In this document: piece by piece, positions 1-6,536 of the stretch
How the letters are laid out: each line of letters opens with the position of its first letter
How positions within the stretch are numbered: the stretch's first letter is position 1
Source of the DNA: Pseudomonadota bacterium
GTDB taxonomy: Bacteria; Pseudomonadota; Alphaproteobacteria; Rhizobiales; Rhizobiaceae
Direction: 5' to 3'
Length of the DNA stretch: 6,536 bases
Assembly (NCBI GenBank): GCA_023433855.1
Contig: JAEYTV010000183.1
Span: 1-6,536 of the forward strand
The notes under the pieces: model-generated
The model's database searches: none
The model's input: only the letters and a program-made list of their open reading frames with translations
Told to the model about the DNA's origin: nothing
Made by a program: the position numbers and the translations under genes

Positions 1-908
1 ATATAGAAGCGGTGGCCCGCCTGAAACCCGTGGATTGCACCACCAATCCCACCATCGTGCTGAAAGCGCTGGGCACGCCCGCGTTCGCCGACAAGGTGAA
101 GGAGGCGGTCGCCTGGGGCCGCAAGCAGGGCGGGCAGGATGATGCGGTCGTTGCGGCGGTCGCCGACAGGCTGGCGATCGACGTCGGCGCAGCCCTCGCG
201 GAACTCGTCCCGGGCCGCGTTTCGACGGAAGTCGATGCCGATCTTTCATTCGATACTGAAGCTTCGATCGCCAAGGCGCGGTCGATCATTGCTGCCTACA
301 AGGAACGCGGCATCGAACGGGACCGCATCCTCATCAAGCTTGCTTCCACCTGGGAAGGCATCCGGGCGGCCGAAGTCCTCCAGACGGAAGGCATCGATTG
401 CAACCTGACGCTTCTCTTCAGCCAGGCTCAGGCGATTGCCTGCGCGGAAGCCAAGGTTTTCCTGATTTCGCCTTTCGTCGGTCGCATCCTCGACTGGTAC
501 AAGAAGTCGACGGGCCAGGACTACACCGCGGAGACCGATCCGGGTGTGATTTCCGTTCGCAACATCTACAACTACTACAAGGCGAACGGTATCGGCACCA
601 TCGTGATGGGCGCTTCCTTCCGCAATGCAGGAGAGATCGAAGCGCTGGCCGGTTGCGACCGACTGACGATCAGTCCGGCACTGCTCGACGAACTCGACAA
701 GGACAGCGGCACGCTTGAACGGAAGCTTTCGCCAGAAACCTTCAAGGCGGAACCGATGCAATCGCTCGACGAGAAGCAGTTCCGCTGGATGCTGAACGAG
801 GATGCCATGGCGACCGAAAAGCTCTCCGAAGGCATCCGCTCCTTCGCCAAGGATCTCGTGGGATTGCGGGAGATGATCCGCAAGGAACTGACGCTGGCCG
901 CGGCTTAG
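1..908 (+). CDS. tal: Transaldolase, 5' end missing (window edge)
   Basis: Transaldolase moves a three-carbon dihydroxyacetone unit from sedoheptulose-7-phosphate to glyceraldehyde-3-phosphate in the cytosolic non-oxidative pentose phosphate pathway. The frame is open from the window edge. Codons before the GTG at 12 read I-E-A, which fits the family's N-terminal D-[IV]-E/D-A-[VI]-A-R-L, so GTG 12 is an internal Val and not the start. About 301 residues are visible; the family is usually about 320, so roughly 16-20 are missing, including the conserved N-terminal Asp of the active site. Both family signatures are present: D-C-T-T-N-P-T-I-V near nt 33-59, and [11 protein letters not shown] near nt 327-359, whose Lys (codon 336-338) is the Schiff-base lysine. 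[11 protein letters not shown] follows, as in TalB-type enzymes. The C-terminus looks intact (TAG at 906-908). The next gene converges on it, 18 nt away. Confidence 0.96.
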   Translation, partial: IEAVARLKPVDCTTNPTIVLKALGTPAFADKVKEAVAWGRKQGGQDDAVVAAVADRLAIDVGAALAELVPGRVSTEVDADLSFDTEASIAKARSIIAAYKERGIERDRILIKLASTWEGIRAAEVLQTEGIDCNLTLLFSQAQAIACAEAKVFLISPFVGRILDWYKKSTGQDYTAETDPGVISVRNIYNYYKANGIGTIVMGASFRNAGEIEALAGCDRLTISPALLDELDKDSGTLERKLSPETFKAEPMQSLDEKQFRWMLNEDAMATEKLSEGIRSFAKDLVGLREMIRKELTLAAA

Positions 909-926
909 AGCCGGAGCCGATCGCTC

Positions 927-1379
927 TCAGCCGTTCGCTGCATTCGAGCCTGCTGAACGCCCGTCGGGGTACTCAGCAGGTCCCTTGATCTCGATCTTGT
1001 TGCCGAACGGATCGTGGATATAGAAGGAATGGCCCATACCCCGGGCTCCCCCATGGAAAGCTTCCCGGAAAACCTCGACGCCATGGCGTTTCAGATGATC
1101 ACGTAGCTGCTGATGGTAGAAGGGGCCCGTGGCGATGCAGATGTGATCGACATTGCGGCCTCCGGCAACTGGAGGCGATGCCTTGCTGCCTCCGGGATGC
1201 GTGGTGTCCCACAGGACAATCAGCGAGGAACCGCACCAGAGCTGCTCCATTCCCAAGGCCGGATAAGAATATCCCGGATGCAGGCCCATGACATCGAGGT
1301 AGAACGCCAAAGCGCGTTGCATGTCGTCGATCAGAAGGACGACGTGGTCTATTCCAACAGTTGAAAAAGGAACTGTCAT
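927..1379 (-). CDS. VOC-superfamily (glyoxalase/bleomycin-resistance fold) protein, 150 aa
   Basis: This is a single VOC (vicinal oxygen chelate) domain protein, probably cytosolic, that likely uses a divalent metal. The substrate cannot be told from sequence. It opens with the typical beta-strand G-I-D-H-V-V-L-L (His12), then a helix with R-A-L-A-F-Y-L-D-V-M-G-L. A second half begins at V-D-H-I-C-I (His79), and it ends with the hallmark F-Y-I-H-D-P-F-G-N-K-I-E-I-K-G (Glu130). His12, His79 and Glu130 sit where VOC enzymes place metal ligands; Glu45 or Gln46 on the fourth strand could be another. The start is ATG at 1379, with an AGGGAG ribosome site at 1391-1396, 11 nt upstream. It lies 89 nt downstream of sitD on the same strand, so read-through from the sit operon is possible, but the gap also holds inverted repeats. 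Glyoxalase I, a fosfomycin-resistance-like protein or a dioxygenase are all possible; none is favoured. Confidence 0.88.
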   Translation of the reverse strand: MTVPFSTVGIDHVVLLIDDMQRALAFYLDVMGLHPGYSYPALGMEQLWCGSSLIVLWDTTHPGGSKASPPVAGGRNVDHICIATGPFYHQQLRDHLKRHGVEVFREAFHGGARGMGHSFYIHDPFGNKIEIKGPAEYPDGRSAGSNAANG

Positions 1380-1407
1380 TCGTCAGCGTTCTCCCTGCTC
1401 CTGTCGA

Positions 1408-1437
1408 CATGATGGTTGAAGTCTCTTCACAATCATG
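1408..1437. repeat. Bipartite inverted repeat upstream of the VOC gene
   Basis: Outer arms CATGAT (1408-1413) and ATCATG (1432-1437) enclose inner arms TGAAG and CTTCA around a TCT centre, giving 11 paired positions broken by a small internal loop. It lies about 28 nt upstream of the VOC ATG, between sitD and that gene. It may be an operator for the VOC gene or an RNA hairpin after sitD. It is not followed by a U tract on either strand. Confidence 0.4.
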
Positions 1438-1440
1438 AGG

Positions 1441-1455
1441 CCGCGCGGCGCGCGG
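1441..1455. repeat. GC-only palindrome after sitD
   Basis: CCGCGCG-G-CGCGCGG is a perfect 7-bp inverted repeat around one base, 13 nt downstream of the sitD stop. It could fold as a small hairpin that stabilises or ends the sit transcript, but there is no U run, so it is not a standard intrinsic terminator. Confidence 0.35.
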
Positions 1456-1468
1456 GCAAGCGAATTCC

Positions 1469-2305
1469 TCAGGATGCCACGACAGGTCGACCGAATGCGG
1501 TCCTCACGAAGGCGAAGACGAACAGCGCCGTCATCAGCAGCACGATGGTCGGAGCTGGGGCGCTATCGAGGAAGAAGCTGATATAAATGCCGGCGAGCGA
1601 CGAACCGGCGGCGATTGCCACCGCCGACAACAGCATCGGTGTGAAGCGGCGAGTAAGCAGGAAAGCAATCGCGCCGGGGGCGACGAGAAGCGCCACCGAA
1701 AGAATGATGCCGATCGCCTTCAGGGCGCCGACGACGGTCAACGACAGGACGGCGAGGAGGCCGTAGTGCAGGATCCGGGTTGGCAGGCCAATCGCCCGGG
1801 CGTGCTGCTCGTCAAAGGAATGGACGAGCAGATCCTTGCGCAGGATGACGAGGAAGAGCAGGGCAGCAAGCGCGATCAGTCCGGTTTCGGCAAGGTCGGC
1901 CGGCGTGATGCCCAGCATGTCCCCGAAGAGGATATGATCGAGATGCACGTCGGACTGCACCTTGACGTAGAGGACGAGGCCAAGGCCGAACATGCCGGAA
2001 AATACGATGCCGAGAACCGTGTCTTCCTTGATGCGGCTGTTTTCCTTGATGAACCCCGTCGCCAGCGCACAGACCATCCCGGCTACGAAGGCGCCAACGG
2101 AAAGAGGAATCGACAGGATGTAGGCGATCACCACGCCCGGAAGCACCGCATGCGATACGGCATCTCCCATGAGCGACCAGCCCTTGAGCACCAGGAAACA
2201 CGAAAGGATCGCCATCGGCACCGCGATCATCAGCGTCACGGCAAAGGCGCGCTGCATGAAGTCGATCTGGAAGGGAAAGACAAGAAGGTCGAGAAGATCC
2301 GCCAT
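1469..2305 (-). CDS. sitD: Manganese/iron ABC importer, permease SitD
   Basis: This is the second integral-membrane permease of the Mn2+/Fe2+ importer, of the ABC-3 (ZnuB/MntB/SitC/SitD) family, 278 aa. It pairs with SitC in the inner membrane to form the pathway for metal delivered by SitA. Family landmarks are L-K-G-W-S-L-M-G-D-A-V-S-H-A-V-L-P-G (residues 40-57), the cytoplasmic R-I-K-E-D-T-V-L-G stretch (91-99), D-E-Q-H-A-R-A-I-G-L (165-174) and V-A-P-G-A-I-A-F-L-L (208-217), with long hydrophobic segments between them. The open frame extends back to 2707, but that stretch is antisense-like and unlike the family. ATG 2305 has a strong GGAGGAG ribosome site about 5-6 nt upstream and gives the normal family length. 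Its ATG shares one base with the TGA of sitC (TGATG), so translation is probably coupled. It is paralogous to SitC. Confidence 0.93.
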   Translation of the reverse strand: MADLLDLLVFPFQIDFMQRAFAVTLMIAVPMAILSCFLVLKGWSLMGDAVSHAVLPGVVIAYILSIPLSVGAFVAGMVCALATGFIKENSRIKEDTVLGIVFSGMFGLGLVLYVKVQSDVHLDHILFGDMLGITPADLAETGLIALAALLFLVILRKDLLVHSFDEQHARAIGLPTRILHYGLLAVLSLTVVGALKAIGIILSVALLVAPGAIAFLLTRRFTPMLLSAVAIAAGSSLAGIYISFFLDSAPAPTIVLLMTALFVFAFVRTAFGRPVVAS

Positions 2306-3162
2306 CACGTCTCCTCCAGAGTGAGGCGCAGCCGTCGGCGGGCGGCCAGCATCCCGTGTTTGGGGGCAAACAGGAATGCGAGCAGAAACAGGGCGGTCTG
2401 CATTACGATGATGATGCCGCCCGTGGCTCCGTCGAGAAAATAGCTGAGGTAGGCGCCAACGAAGCTCGTCCCCGCGCCGATCAGCAGTCCAAGCAGGATC
2501 ACCCTCTCGAAGCGGTCGGTGAGAAGATAGGCGGTCGCGCCGGGGGTCACCACCATGGCGATGACGAGAAAGGCGCCCACCGTCTGCAGCGCAGCCACCG
2601 TCGAGGCAGCCAGCAGCGTGAAGAACAGCACCTTCAGGAGATCGGGTTTCAGCCCAATCGTACGGGCGTGATTTTCGTCGAAGAAGGTCACCATGAGGTC
2701 CCTCCATTTCAACGCAAGGATCGCGAGGCTCACGCCGCCGATGATAACGAGCTGCAGGGTGTCACCTGGCGTGATGGCGAGGATGTTGCCGAGCACGATC
2801 GTCTGGATATTCACCGAGGTCGGTGACAGCGAAACCATGAAGAGCCCCAGCCCGAAGAAGGAGGTGAAGATCAGCCCGATGATCGCGTCTTCCTTCAAAC
2901 GCGTACGCTGGTTGAGAAAAAGCATGGCGCCGGCTGCCAGTCCTCCGGAGATGAAGGCGCCGAGCGAGAAAGGGAGCCCCAGCATATAGGCGCCTGCCAC
3001 TCCCGGCACGATGGAATGGGAGAGCGCGTCGCCGATCAACGACCAGCCCTTCAGCATCAGGTAGGCGGAAAGAAATCCGCAGACGGCGCCGACCAACGCG
3101 CTCACCCATATGGCGTTCAGCATATAGCCGTAGGTGAAGGGCTCAAGGAGCGTCTGAAGCAT
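2305..3162 (-). CDS. sitC: Manganese/iron ABC importer, permease SitC
   Basis: This is the first permease of the ABC-3 family importer, 285 aa, in the inner membrane and working with SitB (ATPase) and SitD. It begins [14 protein letters not shown], a typical SitC N-terminus. Landmarks are [18 protein letters not shown] (37-54), [10 protein letters not shown] (87-96), [10 protein letters not shown] (162-171) and [10 protein letters not shown] (205-214). Hydrophobic segments occur near 16-36, 52-83, 93-111, 121-151, 176-214 and 220-266. An in-frame ATG at 3192 would add ten residues ([10 protein letters not shown]) but has no good ribosome site. ATG 3162 is preceded by GGAGAAGG and matches the family start. 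It overlaps the end of sitB by 20 nt and touches sitD by one base. Confidence 0.93.
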   Translation of the reverse strand: MLQTLLEPFTYGYMLNAIWVSALVGAVCGFLSAYLMLKGWSLIGDALSHSIVPGVAGAYMLGLPFSLGAFISGGLAAGAMLFLNQRTRLKEDAIIGLIFTSFFGLGLFMVSLSPTSVNIQTIVLGNILAITPGDTLQLVIIGGVSLAILALKWRDLMVTFFDENHARTIGLKPDLLKVLFFTLLAASTVAALQTVGAFLVIAMVVTPGATAYLLTDRFERVILLGLLIGAGTSFVGAYLSYFLDGATGGIIIVMQTALFLLAFLFAPKHGMLAARRRLRLTLEET

Positions 3163-4036
3163 CCGCCTTCTCCGCAGGACGCTGTCGCCCATTGCCGTAG
3201 GTGACGAAGGGGCGTTCGTCGTCGCTGATGACCTTCACGTGGCGCTCGTCGGCATCGTCGTGCAGATCGGTGCCGCCGAGGATGAAGTGGCGAAGCACCC
3301 CGCGAAATGCCTTTTCCAGGTTTGCTTCGGTGAAGGTGTCCTCAGTCCTTCCATAGGCGAGCACCGTGCCCTTCACAAAGACGGTATGATCACAGAAGTC
3401 GGGAACGCTGCCGAGATTGTGGGTGGAAACAAGCATCACCCTGCCTTCGTCGCGCAGCGCCTTGAGAAGTTCGACGATCTGCTCCTCCGTGGTTACGTCT
3501 ACACCGGTGAAAGGTTCGTCGAGCAGGATGACCTGCCCCTCCTGGGCAAGGGCACGTGCCAGGAAGACGCGCTTGCGTTGACCGCCGGAAAGTTCACCGA
3601 TCTGTCGCTTCCGGTAATCGAGCATGTTTACCCGTCCCAGGGCATCGGTGACCATCTCATGGTCACGCCGCGAGGGAATGCGCAGGATATTCATGTGGCC
3701 GTAGCGCCCCATCATCACTACGTCTTCGACAAGTACGGGGAAATTCCAGTCGACCTCCTCCGACTGGGGTACATAGGCGACGAGGTTCTTCTTCAACGCG
3801 GCGCGTGCCGGCATGCCCAGGATTTCGACCGACCCCTCCGTGAGGGTGACAAACCCCATGATCGCCTTGAAGAGCGTCGACTTGCCGGCGCCATTGACGC
3901 CAACAAGTGCGGTAATGCTTCCGGGAGGTACTGAAAAGCTCGCGTGTCGAAGGGCTGTCAGGCCGTTGCGGTAAGCGACCGTAACGTTGTCCAGCTTCAA
4001 GCCTGCGCTCAGCGGCCTGGCCTTGCCCATCATCAT
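3143..4036 (-). CDS. sitB: Manganese/iron ABC importer, ATP-binding protein SitB
   Basis: This is the cytoplasmic ATPase that powers Mn2+/Fe2+ import through SitC/SitD, 297 aa. All nucleotide-binding motifs are intact: Walker [10 protein letters not shown] (46-54), Q-loop around V-P-Q-S (Gln91), ABC signature L-S-G-G-Q-R-K-R (149-156), Walker B V-I-L-L-D-E-P (169-175) with catalytic Glu174, D-loop G-V-D (178-180) and switch His206 in S-T-H-N. A C-terminal tail of about 45 residues after the core is rich in Asp, His and Arg ([13 protein letters not shown], 254-266). Three successive ATG codons (4036, 4033, 4030) could start it. The first forms an ATGA overlap with the sitA stop and lies about 9 nt from a GAAGGG site, so it is chosen; the difference is two residues. 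The open frame continues back to 4297 inside sitA, which is not real coding. Confidence 0.95.
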   Translation of the reverse strand: MMMGKARPLSAGLKLDNVTVAYRNGLTALRHASFSVPPGSITALVGVNGAGKSTLFKAIMGFVTLTEGSVEILGMPARAALKKNLVAYVPQSEEVDWNFPVLVEDVVMMGRYGHMNILRIPSRRDHEMVTDALGRVNMLDYRKRQIGELSGGQRKRVFLARALAQEGQVILLDEPFTGVDVTTEEQIVELLKALRDEGRVMLVSTHNLGSVPDFCDHTVFVKGTVLAYGRTEDTFTEANLEKAFRGVLRHFILGGTDLHDDADERHVKVISDDERPFVTYGNGRQRPAEKADASDAP

Positions 4037-4926
4037 GAAGCGAGACCCTTCGCAATGGTTTTGACGGTTACCGAAAGCAGATCGAGGTAGGTGGGCACCG
4101 GGCCGCCTTCCTCGCTGAGGGAGTCGACATAGAGGACGCCGCCGTAGGCCGCACCGGTTTCGCGCGCTACCTGCTCGGCGGGATCGGACGAGACCGTGCT
4201 TTCGCTGAATATGACCCCGATATCGTGTTCGCGCATGGCGTCGATCACGGCGCGAACCTGCTGCGGTGTGCCCTGGCTGTCGGCGTTCACCGGCCACAGA
4301 TAGAGTTCCTTCAGCCCGAAGTCGCGCGCAAGGTAGGAGAACGCACCCTCGCTGGTGACGAGCCAGCGCTGTTCTTCCGGAAGAGCGGCAAGCTGCTCGC
4401 GGATAGGCCCCACGGCCGCCTTCAGCTTCTCGGCATAGGCCGCTGCGTTGGCCGCATAGATTTCCGCGTTTTCCGGGTCGATCTCGCTGAGGCCCTTGCG
4501 GATGTTCTCCACGTAGATCAGCGCATTGTCGAGCGACATCCAGGCGTGCGGGTTCGGTTTGCCCACATAGGCGCCGCCGGCAATCGCCATGGGCTCGACG
4601 CCATCGGAAACGGTCACACTCGGGATGTCGCCGAGGTTGGCGAGGAACTTGTCGAACCAGAGTTCCAGGTTGAGACCGTTGCGCAGGATGAGATCCGCAT
4701 CACGGGCGCGCAGAAGGTCATGCGGTGTCGGCTGGTAGTTGTGGATCTCGGCGCCGGGCTTGGTGATGCTCTCGACATCTGCGGCATCTCCCGCGACGTT
4801 GCGCGCCATGTCGGCGATGACTGTGAACGTCGTCACAACCTTCGTCTTGTCTTCGGCGAGGGCGGACGCCGTCGGCGCGAGAATCATTGCTGCGAGTGCA
4901 AGGCCGCGGAGAAGCGATGGTGCCAT
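4033..4926 (-). CDS. sitA: Periplasmic Mn2+/Fe2+-binding protein SitA
   Basis: This is the cluster A-I (ZnuA/PsaA/MntC-like) substrate-binding protein that captures metal in the periplasm and passes it to SitC/SitD, 297 aa. The N-terminus is a Sec signal peptide: positive Arg7, a hydrophobic core at 8-20, and A-L-A at 22-24 before E-D-K. There is no lipobox Cys, so the mature protein is soluble. Likely metal ligands are His62 (E-I-H-N-Y), His127 (N-P-H-A-W), Glu193 (T-S-E-G-A-F-S-Y) and Asp268 (Y-V-D-S-L-S). The His-His-Glu-Asp set is known for Mn/Fe-type members, and there is no long His-rich loop of the ZnuA kind. The frame can be opened from a TTG at 4950, but that codon lies inside the operator. 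ATG 4926 with AAGAGGT at 4938-4944 gives a normal signal peptide. It is the first gene of the sitABCD operon. Confidence 0.95.
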   Translation of the reverse strand: MAPSLLRGLALAAMILAPTASALAEDKTKVVTTFTVIADMARNVAGDAADVESITKPGAEIHNYQPTPHDLLRARDADLILRNGLNLELWFDKFLANLGDIPSVTVSDGVEPMAIAGGAYVGKPNPHAWMSLDNALIYVENIRKGLSEIDPENAEIYAANAAAYAEKLKAAVGPIREQLAALPEEQRWLVTSEGAFSYLARDFGLKELYLWPVNADSQGTPQQVRAVIDAMREHDIGVIFSESTVSSDPAEQVARETGAAYGGVLYVDSLSEEGGPVPTYLDLLSVTVKTIAKGLAS

Positions 4927-4944
4927 GGGAACAGTCAACCTCTT

Positions 4945-4961
4945 TTGCAATTAAGTTGCAA
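4945..4961. promoter_or_regulatory. Proximal Mur-type operator (inverted repeat)
   Basis: TTGCAA-TTAAG-TTGCAA is a perfect 6-bp inverted repeat with a 5-nt spacer, ending about 19 nt upstream of the sitA ATG. The pattern TGCAA-N5-TTGCA is like the manganese-responsive sequence bound by Mur, the Fur-family Mn sensor of rhizobia. It lies at or just after the likely transcription start of sitA, where a bound repressor would block transcription. Function is inferred from pattern and position. Confidence 0.75.
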
Positions 4962-4963
4962 TA

Positions 4964-4992
4964 CCCTTACTCCCGAAAAACTACGGCGTCAA
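4964..4992 (-). promoter_or_regulatory. Putative sitA promoter (-35 TTGACG, -10 TAAGGG)
   Basis: On the minus strand, TTGACG (4992-4987) is followed after 17 nt by TAAGGG (4969-4964). The -35 matches the sigma-70 consensus at five of six positions; the -10 is poor. The placement between the two operator repeats supports it, but the exact start is uncertain. Confidence 0.35.
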
Positions 4993-5014
4993 TGCAATTG
5001 CAAGTCATTTGCAA
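4993..5014. promoter_or_regulatory. Distal Mur-type operator with an extra half-site
   Basis: TTGCAA-GTCAT-TTGCAA (4998-5014) is a second perfect 6-bp inverted repeat with the same 5-nt spacing as the proximal box. It is joined by a third half-site, TGCAA at 4993-4997, which forms a second perfect palindrome TGCAATTGCA (4993-5002). The centre-to-centre distance to the proximal box is 53 bp, about five helical turns. It sits just upstream of the putative -35 of sitA and may also touch a promoter for the rightward gene at 5171. Confidence 0.72.
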
Positions 5015-5170
5015 CTAGGCGCCACTTGGTAGGATATGGAGAGTTCCGCGCGGCCGGAAAACTCGCGTCGCCGCTTAAAGGTTCCTCAACAAGAATGACC
5101 GTAGGATGCAGCCGCATTCCATGGTGTGTCGCGTTTTATGAGGTCTGCCCGTGCTGGAGTTCGACAGTTT
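5015..5170 (+). other. Leader/promoter region of the rightward gene, no clear element
   Basis: This is the non-coding stretch between the distal operator and ATG 5171. A weak hairpin is possible at 5041-5064 (GAGTTCCG pairing imperfectly with CGGAAAACTC). No good -35/-10 pair was found. The least bad option uses TTGCAA at 5009-5014 as -35, inside the distal operator, with GGATAT or GATATG 17-18 nt on as -10. No riboswitch-like fold was recognised by eye. Confidence 0.3.
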
Positions 5171-6277
5171 ATGAGTTTGAAGTTCCGGTATTCGAAGAAG
5201 ATCCTCTTCCTGGCCATAGGCGGGATCGTGGTATTGGGCGGCGGAAGCGGCACGGCAGCCATCTATATCGGCTCGGAGAAGCTCCTCGGATCATCTTATC
5301 TGGAGATCAACGGGCTAGAGTGCGCTACCGTCGAAACGGTAAAGGTGCGACGCAACCACCATTACTGGGTCAGGAAATATGTCACCAGCGAAGTGGCCGG
5401 TGACGGCATTGCTCGTGTAAGGACCGCGTTGCGGGTCGCACGAAGTGTGCAGCAAAAGGAGAAAGCCGACCTCGTCCAAGTGACGTTCATCGACAAGGCC
5501 GGCCCGACTGAGCGTGCGCGAATGCGCGGCCGTATGATCGGCGCACAGGTGGTCTTTATCCCGGATCCGAGCAGGATGCCCGCTCAAACGGGTGCGCAGC
5601 CTTACTCCGCGTACTATCTCGATGGCGCCGCGGGGCCGGACGGCGGCTATTATGGCATGCGCATCGATCTGCCGCTCGAAGACATTGAAGCCGTCAGCGC
5701 AAGCCTGACGGACAATGCGGACTGTCTGGATCCTGTAGCGGAAACAGTGGCCCGCGAACATGGCACGGCGACCGCCAGAGATGGTCAGGAGGCGAGCGGT
5801 GGGCATGCTGAGACCGGCGAACATGGAGCCGAGGGCCACGGGGAAAGCGAAGGACGGGGCGACGAACCTGTCGCGGAGGGTCGCGCCAAGCCGGCCGACG
5901 AGGACGTCGGGCCCGCCCATGCCGGTCCTCGGGAAAGCGGCGGGTTCCTCAGTTCCGTCATGGAATTGATCGTCGGCCCGGAACAGGGGGCCTCGGGGGA
6001 ACACGCTTCGGATCAGCAGGCGGCCGGCAGCGACGTCATTCCAAAAGAACATGATGCGGCGGAGAGCCCGCGCGAGCCCAACGCTCTGGCGGAAGGCGGC
6101 AAGCGCTGGTCCAAGGCCACCGATGCTGATGAGCGCCGTTCTGACACCCATGCCGAAACGGCTGATGCCAGGCAGCCGTCACCTGCCGACGGCGCGAGTG
6201 CCGCCGATGCGGCCGGTGCGGAATGGCTCGCCAAGATGCGAGGAGAGCCGGCTCCGGCCGCTGCCGCAGGTCGCTGA
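5171..6277 (+). CDS. Unrecognised membrane-anchored protein with long low-complexity C-terminal tail, 368 aa
   Basis: I do not recognise a family. The N-terminus has basic residues (K-F-R-Y-S-K-K) then one hydrophobic segment, about residues 11-33, containing V-L-G-G-G-S-G-T-A-A. It could be an inner-membrane anchor with the rest in the periplasm, or an uncleaved signal. Residues 43-190 look folded, with mixed strands, aromatic pairs (H-H-Y-W, A-Y-Y-L, G-G-Y-Y-G-M) and just two cysteines, Cys51 and Cys185, that could form a disulfide at the domain's two ends. From about 193 the chain is rich in Gly, Ala, Glu, Asp and His (for example G-H-A-E-T-G-E-H-G-A-E-G-H-G, 211-224) and probably disordered, broken by a short hydrophobic stretch G-F-L-S-S-V-M-E-L-I-V-G (258-269) and an A-E-W-L-A-K-M motif (350-356). 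ATG 5171 is preferred: GGAGTT lies 9 nt upstream and the anchor follows directly. GTG 5126 and ATG 5138 are alternatives. It is divergent from sitA, with 244 nt between the starts. Confidence 0.8.
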   Translation: MSLKFRYSKKILFLAIGGIVVLGGGSGTAAIYIGSEKLLGSSYLEINGLECATVETVKVRRNHHYWVRKYVTSEVAGDGIARVRTALRVARSVQQKEKADLVQVTFIDKAGPTERARMRGRMIGAQVVFIPDPSRMPAQTGAQPYSAYYLDGAAGPDGGYYGMRIDLPLEDIEAVSASLTDNADCLDPVAETVAREHGTATARDGQEASGGHAETGEHGAEGHGESEGRGDEPVAEGRAKPADEDVGPAHAGPRESGGFLSSVMELIVGPEQGASGEHASDQQAAGSDVIPKEHDAAESPREPNALAEGGKRWSKATDADERRSDTHAETADARQPSPADGASAADAAGAEWLAKMRGEPAPAAAAGR

Positions 6278-6284
6278 CCGGGCA

Positions 6285-6331
6285 ATCTCCCGCCAAACGT
6301 CCATTCCTGCGTCACGCGTGGCGGGGGAGAT
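6285..6331. terminator. Possible bidirectional terminator hairpin between convergent genes
   Basis: ATCTCCCGCCA (6285-6295) pairs with TGGCGGGGGAGAT (6319-6331), giving an 11-bp GC-rich stem with a 2-nt bulge and a loop of 23 nt. It fills the 58-nt gap between the stop codons of the 368-aa gene and lysS, where a shared terminator is expected. No U tract follows on either side, and the large loop lowers confidence. Confidence 0.35.
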
Positions 6332-6335
6332 CCTC

Positions 6336-6536
<201 letters not shown>

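Noticed and set aside
246..761. 171-codon minus-strand frame within transaldolase
   Set aside because: Antisense to a gene with both transaldolase signatures; no domain of its own.
907..927. Small hairpin AGAGC...GCTCT between transaldolase and the VOC gene as terminator
   Set aside because: Only 5 bp with an 11-nt loop and no U tract.
1766..2443. 225-codon plus-strand frame antisense to sitD/sitC
   Set aside because: Low-complexity, highly charged translation typical of the reverse of membrane-protein genes.
2306..2707. N-terminal extension of sitD back to 2707
   Set aside because: It lies in another frame of sitC, is Arg/His-rich and unlike any permease; ATG 2305 has a strong ribosome site and gives the family length.
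4037..4297. N-terminal extension of sitB into sitA
   Set aside because: Arg/Gly-rich shadow of sitA; the ATGA overlap start at 4036 gives the expected SitB N-terminus.
4927..4950. TTG start for sitA at 4950
   Set aside because: It would put the start codon inside the operator and ahead of the AAGAGGT ribosome site; ATG 4926 gives a normal signal peptide.
5171..5270. Resemblance of the 368-aa protein's N-terminus to FliL (Gly-rich membrane segment)
   Set aside because: Only the hydrophobic glycine-rich anchor is similar; the following domain shows no FliL-like sequence and there are no flagellar neighbours.
4225..5403. A 392-codon plus-strand open frame running antisense through sitA and across the divergent region
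   Set aside because: It is antisense to a clear sitA with signal peptide and metal ligands, crosses the operators, and has no recognisable domain; a GC-rich shadow frame.

Overview
The window is a compact, GC-rich stretch of an alphaproteobacterial chromosome, most likely from a Rhizobiales/Rhizobiaceae member (Sinorhizobium, Rhizobium or Agrobacterium-like). This rests on the SitABCD protein sequences, on operators of the form TGCAA-N5-TTGCA upstream of sitA (the manganese-regulator Mur box of rhizobia), and on general codon and GC character. Species cannot be fixed from the window alone.

Layout. (1) Positions 1-908, plus strand: a transaldolase gene whose first codons lie before the window. 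(2) Positions 927-1379, minus strand: a small VOC/glyoxalase-fold protein, tail to tail with transaldolase. (3) Positions 1469-4926, minus strand: a complete four-gene ABC importer operon, sitA-sitB-sitC-sitD, for Mn2+ (possibly also Fe2+). Its genes overlap at every junction (4, 20 and 1 nt). (4) Positions 4927-5170: the divergent regulatory region, with two strong inverted repeats flanking a plausible sitA promoter. (5) Positions 5171-6277, plus strand: an unrecognised membrane-anchored protein of 368 aa with a long, charged, His-containing, low-complexity C-terminal half. (6) Positions 6336-6536, minus strand: the C-terminal end of a class II lysyl-tRNA synthetase, running out of the window.

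How they work together. SitA captures the metal in the periplasm, SitC and SitD form the membrane channel, and SitB hydrolyses ATP. The paired boxes suggest repression by a Fur-family manganese sensor (Mur) when manganese is sufficient. The unknown gene at 5171 shares the control region with sitA, so it may respond to the same signal; this is inference only. Transaldolase and LysRS are housekeeping genes that frame the region. No mobile element, CRISPR array, rRNA, tRNA or clear phage feature was seen.

No convincing wholly new multi-gene system is visible. The least explained element is the 368-aa protein divergent from sitA.
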